From Streptomyces sp. A0642 (GTDB lineage Bacteria > Actinomycetota > Actinomycetes > Streptomycetales > Streptomycetaceae): a stretch of 64,000 bases of DNA. A model generated the notes under the pieces. The model searched no databases and was not told where the DNA came from. It saw only the letters and a program-made list of their open reading frames with translations. Both the position numbers and the translations under genes were made by a program. Below are positions 23,798-32,616 of this stretch, one piece after another. The stretch lies in assembly GCF_004795105.1 (NCBI RefSeq), contig NZ_SSBL01000009.1, positions 1 through 64,000 on the forward strand, in the 5' to 3' direction. Numbering within the stretch: the stretch's first letter is position 1; each line of letters opens with the position of its first letter.

Positions 23798-25045
23798 TCA
23801 CCGGAGACCGGCCTCCGGGCCGGTCACGGGGCGGCCGATCAGCATCGTCGGCGCGTCCGCGACCCGGGTCAGGAAGACCGTGGCCGCGTTCGGTCCCTGA
23901 AGCTTCATCTTCCGGCGCAGTTCCTCCGGTTCGACCGCCGAGCCGCGCTTCTTCACCGTGAGGACGCCCACCTTGCGCTCCCGCAGCAGCGCCTTCAGCC
24001 GCTTCATGTTGAACGGGAGCTGATCGGTGATCTCGTAGCCGGCGGTGTACGGGGAGTCGTACAGCTCGTCGCTCGTGACGTAGGCGATCATCTCGTCGAA
24101 CAGCCGGCCGTGGCACCGTTCCACGATCCCGGCGACCAGGTGCGCCCGGATCACCGCGCCGTCCGGCTCGTACAGATACCGCCCCACCGGCCCGACCGGC
24201 GGGGCGGGCAGCGCGGCCGGAGCGGACAGGGTGGCGCCGGACGGGAGCAGGGTGGCGCGGTAGGAGCCGGCCTGGAAGCCCTCGCCGAACCAGAGCACCG
24301 CCTCCTTCACGTCGCCGCCGTCCGAGATCCACTCGGCCTCCGCCTGCGGCCCGATCGCCTCGTGCGGGATGCCCGGGGCGATCTTCAGCGCGGCCCGGGG
24401 CGCCCTCAGCGCGGCCGCGGTCGCCCAGGACAGGGGCGGGGAGTACGCCTCCGGGTCGAAGATCCGGCCCCGTCCGCCCCGGCGGGCCGGGTCGACGAAG
24501 ACCGCGTCGTACGGCGAGGTGTCGATCTGCGTCACGTCGGCGCACCGCACCTCGATCAGCGCGTCCAGGCCGAGCGCGGCGGCGTTGGCGCGGGCCACCT
24601 CGGCGGTCAGCGGGTCGCGGTCCACGGCCAGGACGGAGATCCCCGCCCGGGCCAGGGCGATCGCGTCGCCGCCGATCCCGCAGCAGAGGTCGGCGACGCT
24701 GCGCACCCCGGCGTCCGCGAACCGCCGTGCGCGGTAGCCGGCCACCGAGGTGCGGGTCGCCTGCTCGACCCCGTTCGGCGTGAAGAACATCCGGTGCGCG
24801 TCCTCGGCGCCGAACTTCGCCGCCGCCCGCTGCCGCAGCCGCGCCTGCCCCAGCGCGGCGGAGACGAGGGCGGCCGGGTGGGTGCGGCGGAGCCGGGTGG
24901 CGGTGGCCAGTTCGGTGGCGGGGTCGTACGACCGCAGCGCGGCCAGCAGCTCTGTGCCCTCGGGGGTGCGCAGGGCCAGGAAGGCGGCGAGGGGGTCGGG
25001 GGCGTCGGACGGGCCGGTCGGGTCGAGAGCGTTCACCCGCCCCAT
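23798..25045 (-). CDS. SAM-dependent methyltransferase with THUMP-like domain
   Basis: A 415-residue class I methyltransferase. SAM-binding motif I is VADLCCGIGGDAIALA, followed by the acidic VLAVDRDP turn and an FVDPARRGG motif resembling the (D/N)PP-type loop of base-modifying enzymes. The C-terminal part (about 290-415, including RYLYEPDGAVIRAHL) matches the THUMP-like extension, which suggests an RNA substrate. I use the ATG at 25045; a GTG at 25036 is possible, and the upstream extension looks non-coding. Neighbours give no further clue. Confidence 0.85.
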   Translation of the reverse strand: MGRVNALDPTGPSDAPDPLAAFLALRTPEGTELLAALRSYDPATELATATRLRRTHPAALVSAALGQARLRQRAAAKFGAEDAHRMFFTPNGVEQATRTSVAGYRARRFADAGVRSVADLCCGIGGDAIALARAGISVLAVDRDPLTAEVARANAAALGLDALIEVRCADVTQIDTSPYDAVFVDPARRGGRGRIFDPEAYSPPLSWATAAALRAPRAALKIAPGIPHEAIGPQAEAEWISDGGDVKEAVLWFGEGFQAGSYRATLLPSGATLSAPAALPAPPVGPVGRYLYEPDGAVIRAHLVAGIVERCHGRLFDEMIAYVTSDELYDSPYTAGYEITDQLPFNMKRLKALLRERKVGVLTVKKRGSAVEPEELRRKMKLQGPNAATVFLTRVADAPTMLIGRPVTGPEAGLR

Positions 25046-25174
25046 TGTGGGCCAGTCGCCTGTGCGCCAGCCGGGGGAGTGTGCGGGGCGGGCGTGGTGT
25101 CGGCCCGGCGGCCCGGCTCCGGGCTGGCAGGATGCGGCGCCATGCAGCTGGTACGACAAAAGGAAGAATCTGCC

Positions 25175-26164
25175 ATGAAGAGGCGCAGACCGGGTGGGGT
25201 GTCAGGTGTGCGGGGCCCCGCGGGGCACGGCCGGAGCCGGCTGCGGTGCCGGCCGGCGTACGCGGTCCTCGCCGCGCTCCTGGTCGCCGCGGCCGGCTCG
25301 GGCTGCGCGGCCGGGACCGGTGCTCGCACCGCGTCCGACCCCGATCCCGGCCGCGTGGCCGCGGCCAGGGCGGGGCAGCCGGGCGGCCCCCCGGCGGGAG
25401 CGGCGGGTTCGGTCGCGGCGCAGGCCCGGAAGGCGCGCCTCGCCCAGGCCGCACGGGCCGTCGCCGCCAGGAAGTGGGGTCTGGCGAGCACCCCGCTGAC
25501 TCCGCCGGCGCCACCCGCCGTGAAGCCGCGCCTCACCACCCGCGAAGGCTTCGAGGTCGAGGGCGGCGACGCCTCGCTGCCACCGGTCTTCACCACCGTC
25601 CCCACCGACAAGAAGATCGTCTTCCTGACGATGGACGACGGGGACGACAAGGACCCCGAGCTGCTGAAGATGATGGCGGAGCTGAACATCCCGTACAGCG
25701 CCTTCCTCACGGACTACCTCGTGCGTGACGACTACGCGTACTTCAAGGAGGCCCAGGCGCGCGGTGCGGTCCTCGGCAACCACACGATGAACCACCGCTA
25801 CATGCCCGGCCTCTCCCACGAGGAGCAGGAGCGGGAGATCTGCGACCAGCAGGACATCATGGAGCAGCAGTTCGGCGAGCGCCCCCGGCTCTTCAGGCCG
25901 CCGTACGGCAACTACAACGGCGACACCCTGCGGATCGCCAAGTCCTGCGGCATCACGGCCGTGCCCCTGTGGGCGGCCGAGGCGTTCCCCGACCACATGG
26001 AGTGGCGGGAGGAGGACAGGGACCTGCACCCCGGCGACATCATCCTCACCCACTTCCGGGGCGAGAAGGACTGGAAGGGCAGCATGCCCGACATGATCCG
26101 CAACGTCATGAAGGTCGTCACGGACAAGGGGTACGCCGTGGCCCGGCTGGAGGACTACGTATGA
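25175..26164 (+). CDS. Polysaccharide deacetylase (NodB domain), exported
   Basis: A 329-residue exported protein. An Arg-rich n-region and hydrophobic core (AYAVLAALLVAAAG) end at SGC, a possible lipobox. An Ala-rich linker follows, then a NodB carbohydrate-esterase-4 domain (about 145-329): TMDDGDDKD (catalytic and metal aspartates), GNHTMNH (metal histidines), RPPYGNYN and ILTHFRG. Likely removes acetyl groups from peptidoglycan or another surface glycan. ATG with AAGGAAG upstream. The stop overlaps the start of a second, truncated paralogue (ATGA). Confidence 0.92.
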   Translation: MKRRRPGGVSGVRGPAGHGRSRLRCRPAYAVLAALLVAAAGSGCAAGTGARTASDPDPGRVAAARAGQPGGPPAGAAGSVAAQARKARLAQAARAVAARKWGLASTPLTPPAPPAVKPRLTTREGFEVEGGDASLPPVFTTVPTDKKIVFLTMDDGDDKDPELLKMMAELNIPYSAFLTDYLVRDDYAYFKEAQARGAVLGNHTMNHRYMPGLSHEEQEREICDQQDIMEQQFGERPRLFRPPYGNYNGDTLRIAKSCGITAVPLWAAEAFPDHMEWREEDRDLHPGDIILTHFRGEKDWKGSMPDMIRNVMKVVTDKGYAVARLEDYV

Positions 26165-26445
26165 CAAGGGCGCACCGGCTGCTGGCCGGACTGCTGACCG
26201 CCGGTGCGCTCCTGACCGCGACCGCCGGCTGCGCGCAGTCGGTGGACCCGATCGAGCGCCTGGGCCGGAAGGCGGCTCAGCGGGTGAAGCCGTCACCGAG
26301 CGTGCCGGCGGCGCGCGGTGACCACGGGGCCCCGGGGGCGAGGGTCGTCATCGGCTGCGGCGGGCGCTCTCCGGTCCGCGGGTACGCGGAGCGGCTGGTG
26401 CGGTCGCGCGGAGGGGCCGCGGACGCGGGGTGCACGAGGCGGTAG
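26161..26445 (+). pseudogene. Truncated paralogue of the polysaccharide deacetylase (probable stub)
   Basis: A 94-codon frame starting at an ATGA overlap with the deacetylase. It encodes a lipoprotein-type signal (MTRAHRLLAGLLTAGALLTATAGC) and the linker-like ERLGRKAAQRVKP, then a low-complexity tail without any NodB motif. From memory, tandem deacetylases with such a start occur at this locus in other Streptomyces. Reading as protein is credible only to about residue 45. The 3' part (26277-26445) overlaps the end of a minus-strand membrane protein gene. I infer a deletion or replacement that removed the catalytic domain; a genuine small lipoprotein is the alternative. Confidence 0.55.
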
Positions 26446-26864
26446 TCGCTGTGCCACGCCAGGAACGTCAGGACGCACAGCACGCACGCGGCGAGCAGCT
26501 GGACGACGCCCGCCAGGGGCAGGCCGTGGCGCAGCAGCACCACGCCGATCAGGCAGGCCGCCGCGGTGAACGAGGCGAGAGTGAGCGTGGCGGACCAGTC
26601 CATGGCGGACGGTCCGCTCCCCGCGGTCGGGCGCGGGCCGGGGATCTCGGCGGGAATCCCGCCCTGGCCCGCGGACACCGGCCGGGCCCGGCCCGGCTCC
26701 GGGCGCGTGTGCGCGTACAGAACGACGCCACAGATCAAGGACTCCAGGGCGACGGCCAGCAGACCGAGCACCACGTCGAGGCAGCCGGTCACGAGCGGGC
26801 CCGGCCGTGAGGCGCCCCGCCGTGCGGTGCCCGGCCCGGAGGGTCCCCCGACTCGCATGCGCAT
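26277..26864 (-). CDS. Membrane protein with about four TM segments
   Basis: A 195-residue protein with hydrophobic segments near 27-50 (CLDVVLGLLAVALESLICGVVLY), 90-112 and 115-138, and a Pro/Arg-rich cytoplasmic tail. It resembles small Streptomyces membrane proteins of the DUF6234 type, but I am not certain of the family. The start (ATG at 26864) has only a weak Shine-Dalgarno. It overlaps the deacetylase stub by 169 bp on the opposite strand, so at least one of the two 3' ends is not conserved coding sequence. Confidence 0.6.
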   Translation of the reverse strand: MRMRVGGPSGPGTARRGASRPGPLVTGCLDVVLGLLAVALESLICGVVLYAHTRPEPGRARPVSAGQGGIPAEIPGPRPTAGSGPSAMDWSATLTLASFTAAACLIGVVLLRHGLPLAGVVQLLAACVLCVLTFLAWHSDYRLVHPASAAPPRDRTSRSAYPRTGERPPQPMTTLAPGAPWSPRAAGTLGDGFTR

Positions 26865-27028
26865 GACGCCACCGTCGTACGGAACGGTGCGCCCGGCCCC
26901 GGCGTTGTCCCTACGGTGACCGGACCGTTGCACGGGCGCAGCCGCGCGGGAACCGGCCCGGGCGGTGCGAGAAGCAGGGCGTGGCCGCCGTACGAGCAGC
27001 GGGGCCCGTACGCCACGAGGGGCGTGAA
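26865..27028. other. Spacer upstream of the groES control region
   Basis: First half of the 344-bp gap between the membrane protein gene and groES. I see no supported gene; it must hold the minus-strand promoter of 26277-26864. Confidence 0.4.
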
Positions 27029-27055
27029 TTGGCACTCCGCTTGACCGAGTGCTAA
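27029..27055. promoter_or_regulatory. CIRCE operator 1 (HrcA)
   Basis: TTGGCACTC-N9-GAGTGCTAA, one mismatch from the CIRCE consensus TTAGCACTC-N9-GAGTGCTAA. It contains the -35 of the groES promoter. Confidence 0.95.
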
Positions 27056-27070
27056 TCGCGGTCATAGTCT
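27041..27070 (+). promoter_or_regulatory. groES-groEL1 promoter
   Basis: TTGACC (27041-27046), 18 bp, TAGTCT (27065-27070), a vegetative (HrdB-type) promoter. It is bracketed by the two CIRCE elements, so HrcA can occlude both the -35 and the start site. Confidence 0.8.
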
Positions 27071-27075
27071 CAGTG

Positions 27076-27102
27076 CTGGCACTCCCCACTGGAGAGTGCC
27101 AG
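27076..27102. promoter_or_regulatory. CIRCE operator 2 (HrcA)
   Basis: CTGGCACTC-N9-GAGTGCCAG, a perfect inverted repeat located at the expected transcription start. Confidence 0.93.
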
Positions 27103-27208
27103 CAGTTCTGTGCGACCGGCAGGTCCGGCACCCGCGACGACGGGCCCACCTGGTCGCCACCCCAAAGACTGATAACCCCGTGAGATCTCCGAAGGGGGAG
27201 ACCGGATC

Positions 27209-27514
27209 GTGTCGACCAGCACCAAGGTTGCGATCAAGCCGCTCGAGGACCGTATTGTGGTCCAGCCGCTCGACGCCGAGCAGACCACGGCCTCCGGCCT
27301 GGTCATTCCGGACACTGCCAAGGAGAAGCCCCAGGAGGGCGTCGTCCTGGCCGTGGGCCCGGGCCGCTTCGAGAACGGCGAGCGCCTGCCGCTCGACGTC
27401 AAGACCGGCGATGTCGTGCTGTACAGCAAGTACGGCGGCACCGAGGTGAAGTACAACGGCGAGGAGTACCTCGTCCTCTCGGCTCGCGACGTGCTCGCGA
27501 TCATCGAGAAGTAA
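27209..27514 (+). CDS. groES: Co-chaperonin GroES
   Basis: Heptameric lid of the chaperonin. The 101-residue product has the mobile-loop segment TTASGLVIPDTAKEKPQEG and the C-terminal EEYLVLSARDVLAIIEK. GTG start with GGGGGAG eight bases upstream. Heat-inducible through two CIRCE sites. groEL1 follows after 103 bp containing a strong stem-loop, so the two may be differentially expressed. Confidence 0.98.
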   Translation: MSTSTKVAIKPLEDRIVVQPLDAEQTTASGLVIPDTAKEKPQEGVVLAVGPGRFENGERLPLDVKTGDVVLYSKYGGTEVKYNGEEYLVLSARDVLAIIEK

Positions 27515-27537
27515 TTCACTTAACGTTTGCTTCTGTT

Positions 27538-27598
27538 CTGCGCCCCTGGCCCCCTGCGAGATAACTAGCCGGGCGGCAGGGGCGCAGTTCTTGTTTTT
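27538..27598 (+). terminator. Stem-loop with T-rich tail between groES and groEL1
   Basis: CTGCGCCCCTG (27538-27548) pairs perfectly with CAGGGGCGCAG (27577-27587), followed by TTCTTGTTTTT. It looks like a terminator or processing site that would yield a groES-only transcript, with readthrough supplying groEL1. Confidence 0.7.
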
Positions 27599-27617
27599 GA
27601 GAGGACAGTTCAGCTCC

Positions 27618-29240
<1,623 letters not shown>

Positions 29241-29266
29241 CGTGTAGCTGCCCCGCGTAAGCGGTG

Positions 29267-29300
29267 AGGCCCGGTACCCCGCAAGGGGCACCGGGCCTTT
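29267..29300 (+). terminator. Terminator of groEL1
   Basis: AGGCCCGGT-a-CCCC pairs with GGGG-c-ACCGGGCCT around the tetraloop GCAA, followed by TTTCG. One A/C mismatch in the stem. Confidence 0.88.
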
Positions 29301-29421
29301 CGCGTGCGCGGAGGGAGCCGCGCCCCCTGCCCGGCGTTGAGGCGGCGTGGAGGCTCGCCGACCGCGTACGGCCTCGCCGGCCGCTTTCGGGTTGGCGGGA
29401 CGCCGTCGGGCTGGCTGCCGC

Positions 29422-29532
29422 CTTCGGGCTGGCCGGTCGCCTTCGGGCTCCCGGCCCCCTTCGGGCTCCCGGCCCCCTTCGGCCTCGCCGGCCCCCTTCG
29501 GCCTCGCCGGCCCCCTTCGGTCTCGCCGGCGA
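29422..29532. repeat. Tandem CTTCGG(G/C)CT repeats, 18-19 bp period
   Basis: Six consecutive units beginning CTTCGG at 29422, 29441, 29459, 29477, 29496 and 29515. Units two and three are identical to each other, as are four and five. The run lies in the 566-bp non-coding spacer between groEL1 and the next gene. Confidence 0.9.
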
Positions 29533-29550
29533 TGGGGGGCTCGGCCACAT

Positions 29551-29643
29551 CAAGCCCCTCCGGCGATTGAGGAGCGGGGGTGCGGGGGCAGCGCCCCCGG
29601 GGCTCCGCCCCGGACCCCGCTCCTCAATCGCCGGAGAGGCTTG
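29551..29643. repeat. Long interspersed-type palindrome
   Basis: A 29-bp left arm (29551-29579, with CCTCCGGCGATTGAGGAGCG) pairs with the right arm 29615-29643 with a single mismatch. The 35-nt centre holds a further GC hairpin. This CCTCCGGCGATTGAGGAGCG element is, from memory, scattered between genes in many Streptomyces genomes. It could terminate transcription from both sides. Confidence 0.88.
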
Positions 29644-29695
29644 AGTGGCCGGTGTGGCCATATCGGCTGAAGGCCAGCGGGGCGAGCCCGGCCGT

Positions 29696-29759
29696 CCGGA
29701 CGGGTTGAAGGCGAGCCGGGCCAGCCGGACGGGCTGAAGGCCAGCCGGACGGGTTGAAG
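29696..29759. repeat. CCGGACGGG(T/C)TGAAG direct repeats
   Basis: Three copies at 29696, 29725 and 29745 within a GCCAGCCGG-rich stretch. Together with the two preceding repeat classes they fill the spacer 29301-29806, in which I see no gene. Confidence 0.8.
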
Positions 29760-29806
29760 CCGGCCGGGCCGTCCGGGCCAGCCGGGCGGAGCGGGCAACG
29801 CGTGCG

Positions 29807-30835
29807 CTATGCCGAGCGCGACAGCGCGCCCCCGTGGACCGGGTCCGCGAACGGCCGCCCGGACGCGAAGCGTTCCAGCTCGTCCAGCGCGTGGTCCGCC
29901 ATCCGGTGCAGCTCGTCGCCCAGCGAGCCGGCGATGTGCGGGGTCAGCAGGACGTTCGGCAGGTCGTACAGCGGTGAGGACGCCGGAGGCAGGTCGGGGT
30001 CCGTCACGTCCAGGACCGCGTGCAGCCGCCCGCTCGTCACCTCCGGCAGCAGCGCCTCCTCGTCGACCAGCGAGCCGCGCGCGGTGTTGACCAGCGTCGC
30101 GCCCGCCGGCATCGCCGCCAACTGGGCGGCGCCGATGAGGTGGTGCGTCTCGGGCAGCTGCGGGGCGTGCACCGAGACGACGGAGCTGCTCGCGCACAGG
30201 TCGTCGAGCGTGGTGAGCCGGACACCCAGCCCGGCCGCCTCCTCCGCGCCGACGTACGGGTCGTACAGCAGGACGTCCAGGTCGAAGGGGCGCAGCAGCT
30301 CGATCACCCGCCGGCCGATGCGGGAGGCGCCGACGATCCCCACCGTGCGGCGGTAGTTGCCGGCGCCGTGCAGCTCCGCGAGCCAGTCGTGGCCCGCGCG
30401 CAGGGTCCGGTAGCGGTCCGCGGAGAGCAGGACGCGCTTGCCGGCGAAGAGGATCGCCGCGAGGGTGAACTCGGCGACCGGCAGCGCGTTGGCCCCGGCC
30501 GCCGAGGTGACGGCGATGCCCCGCTCCCAGCAGGCGTCGGTGATGTGGTGCTTCACGGACCCGGCGGCGTGCACCACCGCCCGCAGCCGGGGGGCGGCTG
30601 CCAGGACCGGAGCGGTGAGGGGCGTGGCGCCCCAGCAGGTGAACAGCACCTCGGCCTCGGCGAGCGCGGCCGCCACCTCGGGGGTCGGATCGGCCAGGTC
30701 GTGGGCGACGAGACGCGTGTCCGTCCGGGTGAGACCGGCCAGCCGGGTGTGGTGCCGTTCGGCGAGGAGGCGCCCGGCGATGCCGGGGCCCATCGCGAGC
30801 AGGGCGCGGGGCCGGTTGTCAGTGGCGTGCGGCAT
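29807..30835 (-). CDS. D-2-hydroxyacid dehydrogenase family protein
   Basis: A 342-residue NAD-dependent dehydrogenase. Split catalytic domain with the Rossmann fold in the middle (TVGIVGASRIGRRVIELL near residue 155), LVNTARGSLVDEEAL, an arginine in the TARGS loop and a histidine in LLTPHIAGS. These are the family's catalytic features, although the glycine motif reads GASRIG rather than GxGxxG. ATG chosen at 30835; an ATG at 30865 is possible. It is the last gene of a sugar ABC-transport operon, 36 bp after the second permease, so its substrate is probably a sugar acid or keto acid from that pathway. Confidence 0.88.
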   Translation of the reverse strand: MPHATDNRPRALLAMGPGIAGRLLAERHHTRLAGLTRTDTRLVAHDLADPTPEVAAALAEAEVLFTCWGATPLTAPVLAAAPRLRAVVHAAGSVKHHITDACWERGIAVTSAAGANALPVAEFTLAAILFAGKRVLLSADRYRTLRAGHDWLAELHGAGNYRRTVGIVGASRIGRRVIELLRPFDLDVLLYDPYVGAEEAAGLGVRLTTLDDLCASSSVVSVHAPQLPETHHLIGAAQLAAMPAGATLVNTARGSLVDEEALLPEVTSGRLHAVLDVTDPDLPPASSPLYDLPNVLLTPHIAGSLGDELHRMADHALDELERFASGRPFADPVHGGALSRSA

Positions 30836-30871
30836 GGTGGGACTCGTACTCCTCGGGGCTCGCATGGACGG

Positions 30872-31726
30872 TCACTTGACGCTTCCGGCGGTCAGTCCCG
30901 CCTTCCAGTGCCGCTGCAGGGAGACGAAGGCGACGATCAGCGGGATGACGGCGAGGAGCGAGCCGGTGACGACGAGCGGGTAGAAGCCGGGCTCGCCATG
31001 GGTGTTGGTGTTCCACGCGTACAGGCCGAGGCTCAGGGGGAAGAGCTCGCGGTCCGAGAGCATCACGAGGGGGAGGAAGAAGTTGTTCCAGATCGCGGTG
31101 AACTGGAAGAGGAAGACCGTCACGAACCCCGGCATGACCATGGGCAGTCCGACGGACCAGAAGATCCGCAGCTCGCCCGCCCCGTCGATACGGGCTGCCT
31201 CCAGCGCCTCGTCCGGTATGTAGCCGGAGCTGAACACCCGGGCGAGATACACGCCGAACGGGTTGACGAGCACCGGGATCAGCACCGCCCAGTAGGTGTT
31301 CACCAGGCCGACCTCGGACGCCAGCAGGTACATCGGCAGGGCGAGCGCGGTGGTGGGCACGAGCACCCCCATCAGCACCAGGCCGAACAGCTGGTCCTTG
31401 CCCCGGAACGCGTACTTGTCGAAGGCGTATCCCGCCGCGACGCAGATCAGCGAGCAGACGACCGCCCCGCCGCCCGCGTACAGAAGGCTGTTGAGGTACC
31501 AGCGGAAGTAGATGCCGTCGCCGTAGGAGGCCAGGTTCGAGAGGTTCTCGCCGAGGTTGAAGCCGTCGAAGGAGAACGCGTTGCCGGCGAGGAGACCGCC
31601 GGTGTCCTTCGTGGCGGCGGTGACCAGCCACACCAGCGGGAAGAGCATGTAGACGACGGCGAGCAGCAGGAAGCCGTTGACGGCGGTCTTCGACATCCAG
31701 CGGCCGCGGGAGGCGGGGGAACTCAT
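30872..31726 (-). CDS. Carbohydrate ABC transporter permease (MalG-type)
   Basis: A 284-residue inner-membrane permease with six hydrophobic segments. The EAA loop EALEAARIDGAGELRIFWSVGLPMVMPG, which contacts the ATPase, lies near residue 185. Type I sugar importer, CUT1 family. The ATG overlaps the stop of the other permease by four bases, so the two are translationally coupled. No ATPase gene is in the operon; Streptomyces CUT1 systems usually share the MsiK ATPase. Confidence 0.93.
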   Translation of the reverse strand: MSSPASRGRWMSKTAVNGFLLLAVVYMLFPLVWLVTAATKDTGGLLAGNAFSFDGFNLGENLSNLASYGDGIYFRWYLNSLLYAGGGAVVCSLICVAAGYAFDKYAFRGKDQLFGLVLMGVLVPTTALALPMYLLASEVGLVNTYWAVLIPVLVNPFGVYLARVFSSGYIPDEALEAARIDGAGELRIFWSVGLPMVMPGFVTVFLFQFTAIWNNFFLPLVMLSDRELFPLSLGLYAWNTNTHGEPGFYPLVVTGSLLAVIPLIVAFVSLQRHWKAGLTAGSVK

Positions 31727-32616
31727 GCTTTCTTGCCCTTCCGGCCGGTGAGACGGGTGACGACGAAGGACAGCAGCGCTGCCGTGAGCGCCAGCAGGAG
31801 GGAGGCGGCCGCGGCGAGGCCGTAGTCGTTGCGTTCGAAGGCCGCGGTGTACGCGTACATGTTCGGCGTCCAGGTGGAGGTGACGGCGGAGCCGGTCCCC
31901 TTGTTGAGGATCAGCGGCTCGGTGAACAGCTGGAGCGAGCCGATGACGGTGAACAGGGCGACCATCACGACGGAGGCGCGGATCAGCGGGACCTTGATGC
32001 CGATCGCGATGCGCCAGGCCCCCGCCCCGTCGACCGTGGCGGCTTCGAGCACGGAGCGGTCGATGGCCTGCAACGCGGCATAGAAGATCACCATGTTGTA
32101 GCCGAGCCATTCCCACAGCGCGATGTTGACGACCGAGGGCAGGGCGCCTCCGGGGGAGAAGAAGTCGAAGCCGATGCCGCCGGACTCCATCGCGTCGACC
32201 ACCGGGCTGAGCTGCGGCGTGTAGAGGTACACCCAGATCAGCGCGGCGATGATGCCGGGCACCGCGTGCGGCAGGAACAGCGCGAGCTGGAAGAACCGGC
32301 GGGCGCGGGCCAGTGTGGAGTCCAGCAGCAGGGCGAGGGCGAGGGCTCCGGCGAGGAGCAGCGGGATGTAGAAGAGGCAGTACCCGAGGAGTACGCCGAA
32401 GCCCTCGCGGAACGCCCGGTCGCCCAGGGCCGCCGTGTAGTTGTCGAGTCCGCTGAAGACGGTCTCGGTGCCGCCGAAGCCCAGGCCGGACTGCTTCTCG
32501 GTGAACAGGCTGAGCCAGACCGCGTAGCCGATCGGCAGCACCATCGCCAGCGTGAACAGTACGAAGAAGGGCCCCAGCAGGACGGCGGCGGCTCTGGTGG
32601 TCCGGGCGCGCTTCAT
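31723..32616 (-). CDS. Carbohydrate ABC transporter permease (MalF-type)
   Basis: A 297-residue permease with six hydrophobic segments and the EAA loop EAATVDGAGAWRIAIGIKVPLIRAS near residue 190. It pairs with the MalG-type permease to form the CUT1 channel. Its ATG shares a base with the stop of the binding-protein gene (TGATG), which gives tight coupling. Confidence 0.93.
   Translation of the reverse strand: MKRARTTRAAAVLLGPFFVLFTLAMVLPIGYAVWLSLFTEKQSGLGFGGTETVFSGLDNYTAALGDRAFREGFGVLLGYCLFYIPLLLAGALALALLLDSTLARARRFFQLALFLPHAVPGIIAALIWVYLYTPQLSPVVDAMESGGIGFDFFSPGGALPSVVNIALWEWLGYNMVIFYAALQAIDRSVLEAATVDGAGAWRIAIGIKVPLIRASVVMVALFTVIGSLQLFTEPLILNKGTGSAVTSTWTPNMYAYTAAFERNDYGLAAAASLLLALTAALLSFVVTRLTGRKGKKA

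Noticed and set aside
29422..29532. Could be a CRISPR array
   Set aside because: Units of 18-19 bp are contiguous, with no spacers of unique sequence and no cas genes nearby; it is a simple tandem repeat.
29551..29643. Could be an insertion-sequence end or MITE
   Set aside because: No transposase and no target-site duplication; the sequence matches a generic Streptomyces intergenic palindrome.
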